From NCBI RefSeq assembly GCF_029265375.1, contig NZ_JAJUJJ010000002.1, positions 62,001-126,000 on the forward strand: a DNA stretch of 64,000 nucleotides, written 5' to 3'. Origin of the DNA: Nesterenkonia sp. (lineage in GTDB: Bacteria > Actinomycetota > Actinomycetes > Actinomycetales > Micrococcaceae). Below, one piece after another: positions 1-8,473 of the stretch (the first letter of the stretch is position 1; each line of letters begins with the position of its first letter). Under the pieces are notes generated by a model. That model was not told where the DNA came from. It made no database searches and was given only the letters and a program-made list of their open reading frames with translations. Made by a program: the position numbers and the translations under genes.

Positions 1-391
1 CGATCCAACCGCCCCGCCGTCCCGCTAGGGCTCCAAAGAGCACTCCAAAAAGCACCGAGACTAGAGTGGTAGCGAATACCAACTGCAACGTGCGAGGTAG
101 CCGTTGACCGACTAGTTCTGTAACCGGCGTCCCGCTGCGCAGCGACTCCCCCAAAGAACCGGTGAGAAGTTGTCCCAAGAAACGGGTGTACTGCTCCCAG
201 AGAGGCAGGTGGAGGCCCAACTGCTCGCGCAAGTTTTGGATGGCTTCCTCGGTAGGCGTGGCACCGGTCCCAGTGAGGATGATCCGGGCGGGGTCGCCGG
301 GCACCATGTGCAGCGCCAAAAACACCACTGTGGCGACGACCCAGAGCAGGACCAACCCCACTGCGAGACGCTTGCCGATCATGGCGAGCAT
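1..391 (-). CDS. ABC transporter permease, DppB/GsiC type (partial; C-terminus off the left edge)
   Basis: About 130 N-terminal residues of an inner-membrane permease of the dipeptide/oligopeptide/nickel family. A first membrane helix follows the start (RLAVGLVLLWVVATVVFLAL), then the family signature HMVPGDPAR and a periplasmic stretch with LREQLGLHLPLWEQY and LTGSLGESLRSGTPV, ending in the second membrane segment. The ATG at 391 is preceded by GGAG with a 5-nt gap; a second in-frame ATG lies at 382. It is downstream of the substrate-binding lipoprotein on the same strand and would form the transmembrane channel with a DppC-type partner outside the window. Substrate not deducible: this family carries peptides, but also oligosaccharides, and a LacI regulator adjoins the operon. 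Confidence 0.85.
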   Translation of the reverse strand, partial: MLAMIGKRLAVGLVLLWVVATVVFLALHMVPGDPARIILTGTGATPTEEAIQNLREQLGLHLPLWEQYTRFLGQLLTGSLGESLRSGTPVTELVGQRLPRTLQLVFATTLVSVLFGVLFGALAGRRGGWI

Positions 392-419
392 GTGAGCTCC
401 TTACTCGTCAGTACGTGTC

Positions 420-450
420 TGTGGGGCCAGCACACTGTGCCGGCCCCACA
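420..450. terminator. Intercistronic hairpin between lipoprotein and permease genes
   Basis: TGTGGGGCC (420-428) pairs perfectly with GGCCCCACA (442-450), and GCAC/GTGC inside the loop extends the stem after one mismatch. No T-run follows on the minus strand. It sits between two genes of one transporter operon, so partial termination or protection of the abundant binding-protein mRNA is more likely than full termination (inference). Confidence 0.6.
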
Positions 451-470
451 GGAATGGACTCTCTGGCTGC

Positions 471-2063
471 TCACTCCTCGGTGAAGTGAGCCTGATCCAG
501 GGTGTACCCAGAGGTGAAGGTCAGGAAGCCGGGGATGTGGGCGAAGCCTTCAAGCTCGGTCGAGTAACCGTAAGCCTGGGAACGCCAGGCCAGGCCGATC
601 ACCGGCGCCTCTTCTAGGATGTACTCGCCCAGCTCGTTATAGACCTCTTGCCTCTCCGCAAGGTCACTAGCCCGGCGACCCTTGTCGAGCAGATCGTTGA
701 CGGTCTCGTCGTCATAACCATAGGGCGCGTTCTGAGCTCCTGCCGGCGTCAGCATCTGATCCATCCATGCCGGGTCGTTGGTGGTACCCACGGTGCCGTA
801 CACGGCGATGTCATATTCACCTTCCGCGCCCAGGTCAAGCCGAGTGGGCCAGTCGGGCAAGTTCATCTCGAGCTCGATCCCGATCTGCTCAAGGTCGTTC
901 TGCACGGAAAGCGCAGTGTTCTGGTGGAAGTCATACTGGGATGAGGAGAGCATTCGGGCCGTGAAGCCATCCGGGTAGCCGGCTTCCGCTAGAAGCTCGC
1001 GAGCTCGGTCCAAATCCTGCTCGTACCACTTGTCCAGGTCCGGGTTGTAGAACTCGCTGTCCTCTGGCACGGGCATCCCGTACATTGGTGCACCTTCACC
1101 ACCTAACGCCGATTCAACTACAGCCTCACGGTCCACCGCGTAAGCCACGGCCTGACGAACCCGAGGGTCGCTGAAGGGACTGTCCGACTCGACGTTGAAC
1201 TGCAGGTACATGAAGGGACCCATAGTCTCGTCGAGGACCAGCCCATCGTTGGCTTCCACCTGGGCGTAGTTCGTCCAGCCAACGAACGAGATCATGTCGG
1301 CGCTGCCCGTCAATAGGGCATTGTCACGGGCAGCCTGGTCTGGGAGCACCTGAAACTCGATCTCATCGAAGTGAGGTTGTTCGTCCTCGTAGTAGTCCTC
1401 GAACCGCTGGACAACGAACGCGGATCCCTCCTCATAGCTGACGTATTGGAAGGGCCCCGCCCCCACGTAAGTGGGCCCGTCGTTCCCGATGGTTTCGCTG
1501 GGCAGAATCGCCCCTGAAACGTCAGCCAGGTAGGAGAGGAACGCCGCGTCGGGTTCCTCCAGGTGAACAATGACTGTGCGCTCGTCGGGAGTTTCGATAG
1601 ATTCGATGCCTTGGGCGACCGGATAGAGCTTGGCCACTGTGTCCGGGTCCGCAAGGTGCTCCAAGGTGGCCTTGACGTCCTCACTGGTGAGGTCGGTGCC
1701 GTCGTGGAAAGTCAGGCCTTCTCGAAGGTGGAAAGTGTAGGTCTGAAAGTCCTCGTCCTCAAACTCTTCAGCCAGGGCAGGGACAATTTCGCCACTCTCG
1801 TCATACATGACGAGCCCCCGGTGGAGGACGCTGTTGAGCATCATCGAGGCGCTGCCCTGGTTCTGAGGGGTAACGAGACTAGGCACGTCGCTATCAAGAC
1901 CGAAGGTCAAGGTACCGCCACCCTGACCGTCCCCGTCACCACCCTCTGCATTACTACCGCACGCGCTGAGCACGAGTGTCGCTGACAGAGCCAGCACCCC
2001 GTAACGCAGGCTGGCCCCATTGCCAGTGGTGGAGTGATTCTGCATAATTCGTCTCCTCATCAA
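471..2063 (-). CDS. ABC transporter substrate-binding lipoprotein, family 5 (SBP_bac_5)
   Basis: A 530-residue extracytoplasmic solute receptor. The N-terminus has a basic stretch, a hydrophobic core and a lipobox (LVLSAC, Cys near residue 35), so it should be lipid-anchored. Family 5 features follow: TLTFGLDSDVPSLVTPQNQG, LREGLTFHDGTDLTSEDVKATLEHL, and SDPRVRQAVAYAVDREAV in the central region. The usual length for the family is 500-560 residues, so the gene is complete. The encoded start is MMRRRIMQNH; the third Met is a possible alternative. It begins the operon that continues into the DppB-type permease and is divergent from a LacI regulator. LacI control hints at a carbohydrate ligand, but peptides cannot be excluded. 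Confidence 0.9.
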   Translation of the reverse strand: MMRRRIMQNHSTTGNGASLRYGVLALSATLVLSACGSNAEGGDGDGQGGGTLTFGLDSDVPSLVTPQNQGSASMMLNSVLHRGLVMYDESGEIVPALAEEFEDEDFQTYTFHLREGLTFHDGTDLTSEDVKATLEHLADPDTVAKLYPVAQGIESIETPDERTVIVHLEEPDAAFLSYLADVSGAILPSETIGNDGPTYVGAGPFQYVSYEEGSAFVVQRFEDYYEDEQPHFDEIEFQVLPDQAARDNALLTGSADMISFVGWTNYAQVEANDGLVLDETMGPFMYLQFNVESDSPFSDPRVRQAVAYAVDREAVVESALGGEGAPMYGMPVPEDSEFYNPDLDKWYEQDLDRARELLAEAGYPDGFTARMLSSSQYDFHQNTALSVQNDLEQIGIELEMNLPDWPTRLDLGAEGEYDIAVYGTVGTTNDPAWMDQMLTPAGAQNAPYGYDDETVNDLLDKGRRASDLAERQEVYNELGEYILEEAPVIGLAWRSQAYGYSTELEGFAHIPGFLTFTSGYTLDQAHFTEE

Positions 2064-2129
2064 CGGTGCAGCATCCAGACATCGCCTCTACGGTTCGTCG
2101 ACTGGATGCCACGGGATGCCCAGACTTTC

Positions 2130-2143
2130 TGGGAACGCTCCCA
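2130..2143. promoter_or_regulatory. LacI-type operator candidate
   Basis: TGGGAACGCTCCCA is a 14-bp palindrome with one mismatched pair and a central CG step, the layout of LacI-family operators; it is close to the TGGGAGCGCTCCCA box described for actinobacterial CelR. It lies 67 bp upstream of the lipoprotein start, in the divergent intergenic region. Confidence 0.6.
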
Positions 2144-2172
2144 AACCTCGGGTACGAACAGTGTTGCGCATT

Positions 2173-2190
2173 GTTGGGAACGGTGTCAAC
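2173..2190. promoter_or_regulatory. Second LacI-type operator candidate
   Basis: GTTGGGAACGGTGTCAAC is an imperfect 18-bp palindrome (outer arms GTTG/CAAC, central CG). It shares the TTGGGAACG half with the site at 2130 and lies between the transporter and the regulator, suiting repression of both divergent promoters. Weaker than the first site. Confidence 0.4.
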
Positions 2191-2330
2191 AGATTTTTGT
2201 GTCGCAACACACATGTAACCCTTTCGTAACGCTGGCATAACACAACCCATCCGCCCCGCTCGCCTCCATGAGGGGCGCGTCTACAATGAGCTATGCCGAA
2301 GGGCATGACATCCACAGGAGGGGCTTACAC

Positions 2331-3404
2331 GTGGCGCCACGCAGTCAGTCAGTCACCATAAACGACGTCGCGCGTGAAGCCGGAGTCTCCAAGTCCAGTG
2401 CGGCCAGGGTGCTTGCCGGACGTGGGTCCAGCAGCCCCAAGACACAAAAGGCTGTCCATGAAGCGGCTAAACGCCTCGGGTATCGGCCGAATGCGCTTGC
2501 CAAAGCAATGGTCTCAGGCTCCAGCAAAACCATCGCCGCAGTCCTCCCAGATGTCGCCAATCCATTCTTCTCGGCTGCGCTCCGGGGACTTACGGACGCG
2601 GCCCGTTCCGCTGGCTTCGAGGTGCTGGTCGCTAACACAGACAACGACCCAGACGTCGAGACCCGAAGCATCGAACTGCTCACCGAGAAACGGGTGGATG
2701 GGTTTGTCATCGCTCCGGTCTTCCAAGACGAGCCCGACGCAATCTCCCGACTCGTGAACGATGAAATCCCCGTAGTCCTCTTGGACCGCCGCATGCCCAC
2801 TCTGGCGGACGTCCCGCTGGTCTCACTGGATCACGTAGGCGCCTCCGAACTGGCCACCGAATCGCTCATCGAGCTGGGGCACAAACGTATCGCCATCGTC
2901 ACCGAAGCAGTCTACGACTCTCAAGGCGTCAGCGGGTTTCCACCAGGGATTGACACCGGGGCACTCCGGCCATCTGCACAACGCCTCCTGGGCTACCGCA
3001 ACGCGCTGGGCAAACACGGTCTCCCTCTAGAACATGACCTTGTGGTTCACGCCGAATACACGTGGCGATCCGCGCAAAAGGCCGTTCGTCGACTCATTGA
3101 GTCCGGCCAAGACTTCTCCGCCCTGTTCTGCACCGATGCGGTATTGACCGCCGGCGCTTACAAGGCCATCGTTGAGGCGGGGGTTCCCATTCCGGAGACC
3201 TTTTCCTTCATCGGCTTCGACGACCAAGAGTGGACCACCCTGGTCAGCCCTGCAATCAGTGTGCTGGACCAGCCTCGCCATGCGCTGGGGGCCACCACCG
3301 CTACTCGCCTCCTGGCCCAAATTCGCCACATTACAGCGAACCAGCAGGACGTCCGCCTGCCGGCGAACCTCATCCCGCGTGGCACGACGGCACCCCCACG
3401 CTAG
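2331..3404 (+). CDS. LacI-family transcriptional regulator
   Basis: A 357-residue repressor. The N-terminal helix-turn-helix reads VTINDVAREAGVSKSSAARV, followed by the hinge GYRPNALAKAMVSGSSKTIA. The remainder is a periplasmic-binding-protein-like effector domain (VLPDVANPFFSAALRGL, then GFVIAP and SFIGFDDQEWTTLVSPAISV). I place the start at GTG 2331 because AGGAGGGG at 2316-2323 precedes it at proper distance; an upstream ATG at 2268 would add 21 residues unlike the family. Divergent from the ABC transporter, with two palindromes between, so it very likely controls that transporter. It is followed by about 170 bp without a recognisable gene before the TetR gene. Confidence 0.9.
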   Translation: MAPRSQSVTINDVAREAGVSKSSAARVLAGRGSSSPKTQKAVHEAAKRLGYRPNALAKAMVSGSSKTIAAVLPDVANPFFSAALRGLTDAARSAGFEVLVANTDNDPDVETRSIELLTEKRVDGFVIAPVFQDEPDAISRLVNDEIPVVLLDRRMPTLADVPLVSLDHVGASELATESLIELGHKRIAIVTEAVYDSQGVSGFPPGIDTGALRPSAQRLLGYRNALGKHGLPLEHDLVVHAEYTWRSAQKAVRRLIESGQDFSALFCTDAVLTAGAYKAIVEAGVPIPETFSFIGFDDQEWTTLVSPAISVLDQPRHALGATTATRLLAQIRHITANQQDVRLPANLIPRGTTAPPR

Positions 3405-3574
3405 GACGTATTCCGTGAGGTGGCACGTATTTGGAGTCTGCCAGCCGGCCTCCTACGCGGGCTGAAACTGGCGCTGCCGCACTGCAGGACAACCCCTATG
3501 TAAGCGGGAGCCTGACCATCCGGCCACCGCGCCGCCCCAAGCGGCTCAGCCGGCTTCGATAGGCTGGACGCACT

Positions 3575-4150
3575 ATGAGGCCTTCCAAACGCGATGAGAT
3601 CCTCGCCGCGGCCAAACGTGTGGTCCAGCGCGAGGGCGTCACCACGCTGACCTATGAATCCGTGGCGGCCGAGGCTGGGCTCACCAAGGGCGGGCTGCTC
3701 TATCACTTCCCCTCCCGCGAGGACCTGCTACTGGCCCTGCACACCCATGTGGCCGCCGAATGGGAGCAGGCCATGGAAGCCGAGGCCGGGGCCCCTGCGG
3801 AGGAGATCACCGAGGACCAGCGCTTTGCCGCCTACACCCGGCTCTCGCAGAACCCCGAGCGGGCCGAGCTGATCCTGCAGCTGGAGGCCAGTGAGAACCC
3901 AGAAGCCAATGAGGTCTGGGAGCGGGTCTACCGCGCATGGGCGCCGGAACCGCCTTCGGCTGAGGACCTCTCCGACGGCGCGCAGCTCCAGGCCTTCATC
4001 GCGCGTCTGGCTGCCGACGGCCTGTGGTTTTACGAGGCACTGAGTTCCCAGCCGCTGGACCCCGCGGTGCGCGAGCAGACCATCGAAGCCATCATTCGCC
4101 TCGCCTCCCCTGCTGAAGGCGCTCCCGAGACGCCCGACGACGGCGCCTGA
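3575..4150 (+). CDS. TetR/AcrR-family transcriptional regulator
   Basis: A 191-residue protein with a classic N-terminal TetR DNA-binding domain: KRDEILAAAKRVVQREGV, then ESVAAEAGLTKGGLLYHFPS. The 'GLLYHF' recognition helix is typical. The C-terminal ligand domain is acidic and unassigned. It is a lone plus-strand gene, converging with the sugar permease that ends at 4196. It could regulate the DHA2 exporter at 5455-7053, whose promoter carries a TetR-like palindrome, but the two genes are separated by other DNA, so this link is only a suggestion. Confidence 0.88.
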   Translation: MRPSKRDEILAAAKRVVQREGVTTLTYESVAAEAGLTKGGLLYHFPSREDLLLALHTHVAAEWEQAMEAEAGAPAEEITEDQRFAAYTRLSQNPERAELILQLEASENPEANEVWERVYRAWAPEPPSAEDLSDGAQLQAFIARLAADGLWFYEALSSQPLDPAVREQTIEAIIRLASPAEGAPETPDDGA

Positions 4151-4195
4151 ACTGCCCGCTTCACGTTCGGCCTCACGCGGCGCTGCCCGCGGGAG

Positions 4196-5155
4196 CTACT
4201 TGATCCGTGACCGAATGAAGGCGTTGACCACGTAGCGCTGTAGGAAGATGTAGATGGCTAAGACCGGCAAACAGGCCAGTCCGGCGGCCGCCATCACGGC
4301 TCCCCAGTCGTTGCCCTCCGCCGAGAGGAAGCCGCGGATGCCGACCTGAATGAGCGCATCCGACTGGCGCAGAACCAGCATGGGCCAGAGGGAGTCGTTC
4401 CAGGCGGAGATGAACATCATGCTGGCCAGTGCAGCCAGTGCCGGCTTCATATTGGGCAGCACCACCTGCCACAGGGTCAGGAAGCTGTTCCGCCCGTCCA
4501 CTTTCGCGGCGTCGATGAGTTCTCGGGGAAAGGCGCGCATATGCTGCAGAAGCATCAGCACCCCGAACGCCGAGGCGAGGTTCGGGATGACCACTCCCGC
4601 AATGGTGTTCAGCAGTCCGAGGTTGGCAATGAGAACGTAGTTCGGGATCATCGTCACCTGGAAGGGCACCAACCAGGATCCGATGAAAAGGAACATCGCG
4701 AGACGTTTGCCCGGAAAGTCCCAGATCGCAAACCCGTATGCCGCAAGAACGGCGATCAGCAGCTGGAAGAAGGTCATCACCGAAGCCATGAGGAAGGTGT
4801 TGACCAGCATGGCAACGATCGGGATTGCTTCCAGGACATAGGTGTAGTTCTCTAGGCTCAGCGGCCAGGGAATGAGGTTCTGGCTCAACGCGTCCTCGGG
4901 GCGCCTCAGCGAGGTGGCGAAGAGCCAGTACACCGGGAAGACGCAGAAGAGTGCGACGACGGCCAGTACGCTGTGGCCTGCCAGGCCTCGCCAGCGGGAG
5001 CGGCTCCCCACAGGCAGCTGACTCTCCGGAGCGCCTTTCGCCACAGTGATCTGCGGTACCGGAGCGGGCGTGGTGTTGTCCGTGCCGGGCGTCCACTCAG
5101 CACGGGACTGTTCGGCGTGGGTCTCAGACGCTGGAGCTTCGAGGATGAACGGCAT
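4196..5155 (-). CDS. Carbohydrate ABC transporter permease, MalG/UgpE type
   Basis: A 319-residue inner-membrane permease with about six membrane helices. The cytoplasmic EAA loop that docks the ATPase is visible as ELIDAAKVDGRNSFLTLWQV followed by VLPNMKPALAALA. The first ~50 residues are a hydrophilic extension. The ATG at 5155 has an AAGGA ribosome site that overlaps the stop codon of the MalF-type fragment upstream, the normal malF-malG arrangement. The gene looks intact but its partner permease is truncated and no sugar-binding protein or ATPase is nearby, so it may be non-functional as a system. Confidence 0.88.
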   Translation of the reverse strand: MPFILEAPASETHAEQSRAEWTPGTDNTTPAPVPQITVAKGAPESQLPVGSRSRWRGLAGHSVLAVVALFCVFPVYWLFATSLRRPEDALSQNLIPWPLSLENYTYVLEAIPIVAMLVNTFLMASVMTFFQLLIAVLAAYGFAIWDFPGKRLAMFLFIGSWLVPFQVTMIPNYVLIANLGLLNTIAGVVIPNLASAFGVLMLLQHMRAFPRELIDAAKVDGRNSFLTLWQVVLPNMKPALAALASMMFISAWNDSLWPMLVLRQSDALIQVGIRGFLSAEGNDWGAVMAAAGLACLPVLAIYIFLQRYVVNAFIRSRIK

Positions 5156-5164
5156 GATGGTCCT

Positions 5165-5410
5165 TTAGTTGTCGTAGAAGGCGAATCTGTCGGTGAGCTC
5201 TACGAACAGCACCCCGATCACGCCGAAGACGATGAAGAAGAGCACGCCGGCTGCTGCTGACAACCCCGCGTCAAAGTTCTGGAAGCCTAACTGGTACAGC
5301 ACGTAGTAGACGTTCGTGGTGGAGTTCGACGGTCCGCCTCGGGTGAGGATGTCGATGATCGGGAAGGTCCACCGCCGGAGCCGCGTGTGATCTCTGGAAC
5401 AGTCATGCAC
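5165..5410 (-). pseudogene. C-terminal remnant of a MalF/UgpA-type sugar permease
   Basis: Only about 70 residues match the family: FPIIDILTRGGPSNSTTNVY, then YQLGFQNFDAGLSAAAGVLFF and a last membrane helix ending RFAFYDN. The 'TRGGP..ST' motif and final helix form the C-terminal quarter of MalF-type permeases, which are normally near 300 residues. The first dozen codons (MHDCSRDHTRLRR) look like fortuitous sequence. The break lies near 5370-5410, only about 45 bp from the stop of the neighbouring exporter, so a deletion or rearrangement has removed the front of this gene and probably the binding-protein gene. Confidence 0.8.
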
Positions 5411-5454
5411 CGGTTTCTACCACAGGCGGGCAAACGGGATGCTACGCCGCCGCC

Positions 5455-7053
5455 TCAGCGGTTGCCGGGATACGCCTGGGACTCTGTGCCCGGGGTGTAG
5501 CGCCGCAGGAAGGTCACCACCGCCACCGTGGCCAGCACCATCGCTGCCGCTACGGCGATGAGCATCGCCAGATAAGCGGACTCGAACGCCTGCGCGGCTG
5601 CCTCCGCGACGACGTCGTCGCCGCTGGAGAGCACCGCTGCCGGCGCCTGCCCCAGATACTGCTCGGCTGAAGCCGGTAGGGCCAGCGTGCGGGTATACAC
5701 CAAGGTCAGCAGGGAGCCGCACACCGCGACGCCCACCAGACCGCCGAACTCGTAGGCGGCCTCCTCGAGCGAGGCCGCCATCCCGGCTCGCCGCGGCGGC
5801 ACATTGCCCATGATCGCCGAGGAGGCCACGGACATTGAGGCCCCGAGGCCGGCACCCAGCACCAGCAGGCCCACCACCAGCATCATCAGCGAGTCCTGCA
5901 TGGCCCCAGCCAGAACCACCAGCGAACCCACGGCCGCGGCACCGATACCCCCACCGATGAGCACCAGCAGCCCGGTGCGGTGCAGAATGGCCCCGCCAAA
6001 GACCGCGAACGGCAGGGAGCTCCCGGCCAGGGCGGTGACCAGAAGGCCGGCCTGCAGCGGCGTGAACCCCTCCAGCAGCTGGAACCGCTGGGTCACCGCG
6101 AGCTGCACTCCGGCGATCGCGAAGACCGAGGCGCCAGCGGCGATCACTCCGCCGCTGAAACCTCGGTTGCGGAAGATGGCGAAGTCCACCAGCGGCTCAC
6201 CCTCCCGCATCAGCCGCAGCTGGCGGCGGGTAAAAAGCGTAAGGACGACGACGGCGACCACGGTCGCTGCCATCGCAAGTGACCAGTTCACCGGCGCCTC
6301 GGCATAGGTCTTGATGGCCAGCACAGCGGCGGAGAGCCCCACCAGGGCCTGCAGCGAGGACAGCCCGTCCCAGCGCCGGCCCGGATTGGTGCGGTTGGCC
6401 GGACCGACCAGCAGGATCAGGACCGAGGCGATCACCACGATGGGGACATTGATGAGGAAGACGGATCCCCACCAGAACCACTCCAGCAGCGTGCCGGAGA
6501 CCACCGGTCCCAAGGCCATACCGACGGTGGCGGTCGCGGCCCATACCGCGATGGCCAGATTGCGCTCCCGCTCGGAGGCGAAGCTGATGCGGATCAGCGC
6601 CAGGGTCGCCGGCATCATGGCGGCCGCACCCACACCCTTGAGCAGCCGGGCGAGGATCAGCACCCCGGGATCAGGGGCGAACGCCGCAATCAGCGAGGCC
6701 GTGCCGAAGACCACCAGACCGATTTGGAAGATCCGCTTATGCCCGAACCGGTCCCCCAGCGCGCCGGATCCCAGCAGAAGCCCGGCCATGGTCAGCGGAT
6801 ACCCGTTGATGATCCACAGCTGCTGCGAGGAGGATGCCCCCAGCTCGCTGCTGAGCACCGGCAGCGCGGTGTAGAGGATGGTGTTGTCCAGGGCGATCAG
6901 CAGCAGCGCGGAGGAGACGATGCCCAGCACCGTCCAACGCTGCCAGCGCCGCAGGGCAGGGTCCGGCACCGTGGTGGCGGAGAGCTGTCCCAGCCGTAGC
7001 GAGGCGGTGTCCACGCTCTCGCCCTCGGCATGCAGGCGTCGGTTGATGATCAC
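5455..7053 (-). CDS. MFS drug exporter, DHA2 family (EmrB/QacA-like, 14 TM)
   Basis: A 532-residue proton-coupled multidrug exporter. Signature elements: IALDNTILYTALPVLSSELG in helix 1 (the LDxTIVNVALP motif of DHA2), GSGALGDRFGHKRIFQIG in the loop 2-3 antiporter motif, and about 14 hydrophobic segments. The start is GTG at 7053. No good Shine-Dalgarno sequence precedes it, and a TetR-like palindrome ends only about 11 bp upstream, so either the transcript is nearly leaderless or translation begins at an internal GTG shortly downstream. Substrate unknown. Confidence 0.87.
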   Translation of the reverse strand: MIINRRLHAEGESVDTASLRLGQLSATTVPDPALRRWQRWTVLGIVSSALLLIALDNTILYTALPVLSSELGASSSQQLWIINGYPLTMAGLLLGSGALGDRFGHKRIFQIGLVVFGTASLIAAFAPDPGVLILARLLKGVGAAAMMPATLALIRISFASERERNLAIAVWAATATVGMALGPVVSGTLLEWFWWGSVFLINVPIVVIASVLILLVGPANRTNPGRRWDGLSSLQALVGLSAAVLAIKTYAEAPVNWSLAMAATVVAVVVLTLFTRRQLRLMREGEPLVDFAIFRNRGFSGGVIAAGASVFAIAGVQLAVTQRFQLLEGFTPLQAGLLVTALAGSSLPFAVFGGAILHRTGLLVLIGGGIGAAAVGSLVVLAGAMQDSLMMLVVGLLVLGAGLGASMSVASSAIMGNVPPRRAGMAASLEEAAYEFGGLVGVAVCGSLLTLVYTRTLALPASAEQYLGQAPAAVLSSGDDVVAEAAAQAFESAYLAMLIAVAAAMVLATVAVVTFLRRYTPGTESQAYPGNR

Positions 7054-7063
7054 CCAGAAACTG

Positions 7064-7079
7064 TACCAAGTGTATGGTA
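7064..7079. promoter_or_regulatory. TetR-like operator over the exporter promoter
   Basis: TACCAAGTGTATGGTA has 5-bp inverted arms (TACCA/TGGTA) around a 6-bp core. On the minus strand the core reads TACACT, a plausible -10 hexamer, about 17 nt before the GTG start of the DHA2 exporter. A repressor bound here would block the promoter. Which regulator binds is unknown. Confidence 0.5.
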
Positions 7080-7095
7080 ACTGTGTCCTGCGGTA

Positions 7096-8130
7096 CTACA
7101 GCAGGGCGTCCAGCTCTTCCAGGGCGGGGGTGATCCGGGCGCGCCATCGCCATTGGGCCTTGGCGTCGGCCCGGGAGGGTCCGCCGTTGATCACTGCGAT
7201 GGGCTTGCCGGCCCGGTGCATGCGCAGCGCGATCGAGTATCCGCTCATCACCGCCATGGAGGAGCCCACCACCAACAGTGCGGATGCTTCGGCCTCCAGG
7301 GCCTCCACGGCGGCTTTCCGCTCGGCAGGCACATTCTCACCGAAGTAGACGACGTCGGGCTTGAGCTCCTCGGATCCGCAGCTGAGACAGCTGACCATGC
7401 GGAATCGCTGCACCCAGGACTCGTCCAGCGTCACATCGCCGTCGGGGTTGACGTTCTCGGCTGCGGCGGCCGCCGCTTCGGCATAGCCGGGGTTGGCCTC
7501 CTCCAGCCGCACGTCCATGTGGCTGCGATCCTCTCGGCCGCCGCACTGCAGGCAGATCACCGTGGAGAGGTTGCCGTGGAGCTCCACAGTGCTGGTCCCG
7601 GCGGCGGGGAAACCCCGCTCGCCTCTCGGCCGGTTCTCACCGGCCATCACACCTGAAGAGCTGGTCCCGGCGGCGGGGAGGCTCCGCTCGCCGGCAGTCT
7701 GCAGCGCCTCTCGGTGCAGGCCGTCCACGTTCTGCGTGACCAGGCCGCCCAATGTCCCGCGGAGGTGCCAGTGCGCCAGCAGCTCGTGCGCTCGATTCGG
7801 CGCGGCCTCCCCCAGCCTGCGCCATCCTACGAAGCTGCGCGCCCAGTACCGGCGCCGGGCTGCGGGATCGTAGCGGAACTCCTGGTACGTCATCGGACGA
7901 TGGCGGCGCAGGGAACCCTGGGGCCCCCGATAGTCAGGGATCCCCGAGTCGGTGGAGACGCCGGCACCCGTGACGCAGAGCACCGATCCGGCGCGCAACA
8001 GAGCAGCAATGCCGTCGCGGGCAACGGCTGCAGCTTGAGGAGCAGCGGAGTCCTCTACGCTTCGGGCGATGGACCGCAGGGCGGCTTGGTGGGCGCGTTC
8101 AGCCTGGTGCGAGAAAAGTGAGGAGCTCAC
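7096..8130 (-). CDS. Sir2-family NAD-dependent protein deacylase with an internal insertion
   Basis: A 344-residue sirtuin: NAD-dependent lysine deacylation. Visible: TGAGVSTDSGIPDYRG (NAD-binding, ~54-69), TQNVDGLH (~132-139), catalytic His in VELHG (~185), and zinc cysteines CLQC (~193-196) and CLSC. Between NVDGLH and the catalytic His lies an unusual insert of about 35 residues with two copies of a GER-x-x-PAAGTS motif; at DNA level, a ~34-nt stretch beginning CTGGTCCCGGCGGCGGGGA recurs 69 nt apart (7592 and 7661). Most sirtuins have only a few residues there. The start is GTG; the N-terminal ~45 residues are less conserved. The gene follows the DUF3073 gene at once, probably one transcript. 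Confidence 0.88.
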   Translation of the reverse strand: MSSSLFSHQAERAHQAALRSIARSVEDSAAPQAAAVARDGIAALLRAGSVLCVTGAGVSTDSGIPDYRGPQGSLRRHRPMTYQEFRYDPAARRRYWARSFVGWRRLGEAAPNRAHELLAHWHLRGTLGGLVTQNVDGLHREALQTAGERSLPAAGTSSSGVMAGENRPRGERGFPAAGTSTVELHGNLSTVICLQCGGREDRSHMDVRLEEANPGYAEAAAAAAENVNPDGDVTLDESWVQRFRMVSCLSCGSEELKPDVVYFGENVPAERKAAVEALEAEASALLVVGSSMAVMSGYSIALRMHRAGKPIAVINGGPSRADAKAQWRWRARITPALEELDALL

Positions 8131-8139
8131 ACGAGCAGA

Positions 8140-8328
8140 TCAGCGGTAGTCGTCGTCCCCGGCGCGCGCATCGTCATCGTCCCAGTCACCGTCGTCCCCG
8201 GCGTCCGGGTTCTCGCCGCGTGCGGCAGCAAGCTCACGCTCCAGGGCGGACAGATCAGTGTTCGGCGTGTAGTACTTGATCTCCCGCGCCTGCTTCGTCG
8301 CTTTCGCCTTCTGACGGCCACGCCCCAT
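8140..8328 (-). CDS. DUF3073 family protein
   Basis: A 62-residue protein of the actinobacterial DUF3073 family: MGRGRQKAKATKQAREIKYY, then TPNTDLSALERELAAARG and a very acidic tail rich in Asp. The basic N-terminus and acidic C-terminus are typical of the family; function unknown. ATG 8328 is preceded by a GGGGGT stretch. Its stop lies about 10 nt before the GTG start of the sirtuin gene, so the two are probably cotranscribed. Confidence 0.9.
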   Translation of the reverse strand: MGRGRQKAKATKQAREIKYYTPNTDLSALERELAAARGENPDAGDDGDWDDDDARAGDDDYR

Positions 8329-8473
8329 GAGCGGGACCCCCTTAACGTCGTCTCGAAACAGCCCGCCGACTGCTTTGAGGGCGAGCTTGACTGTTGGATG
8401 AAGTGGTTCGTGCTCACTAGGTTAACATGAGTGCCACTATCGCGTCGCACCGACAGGGGAGGATCTCCGCACT

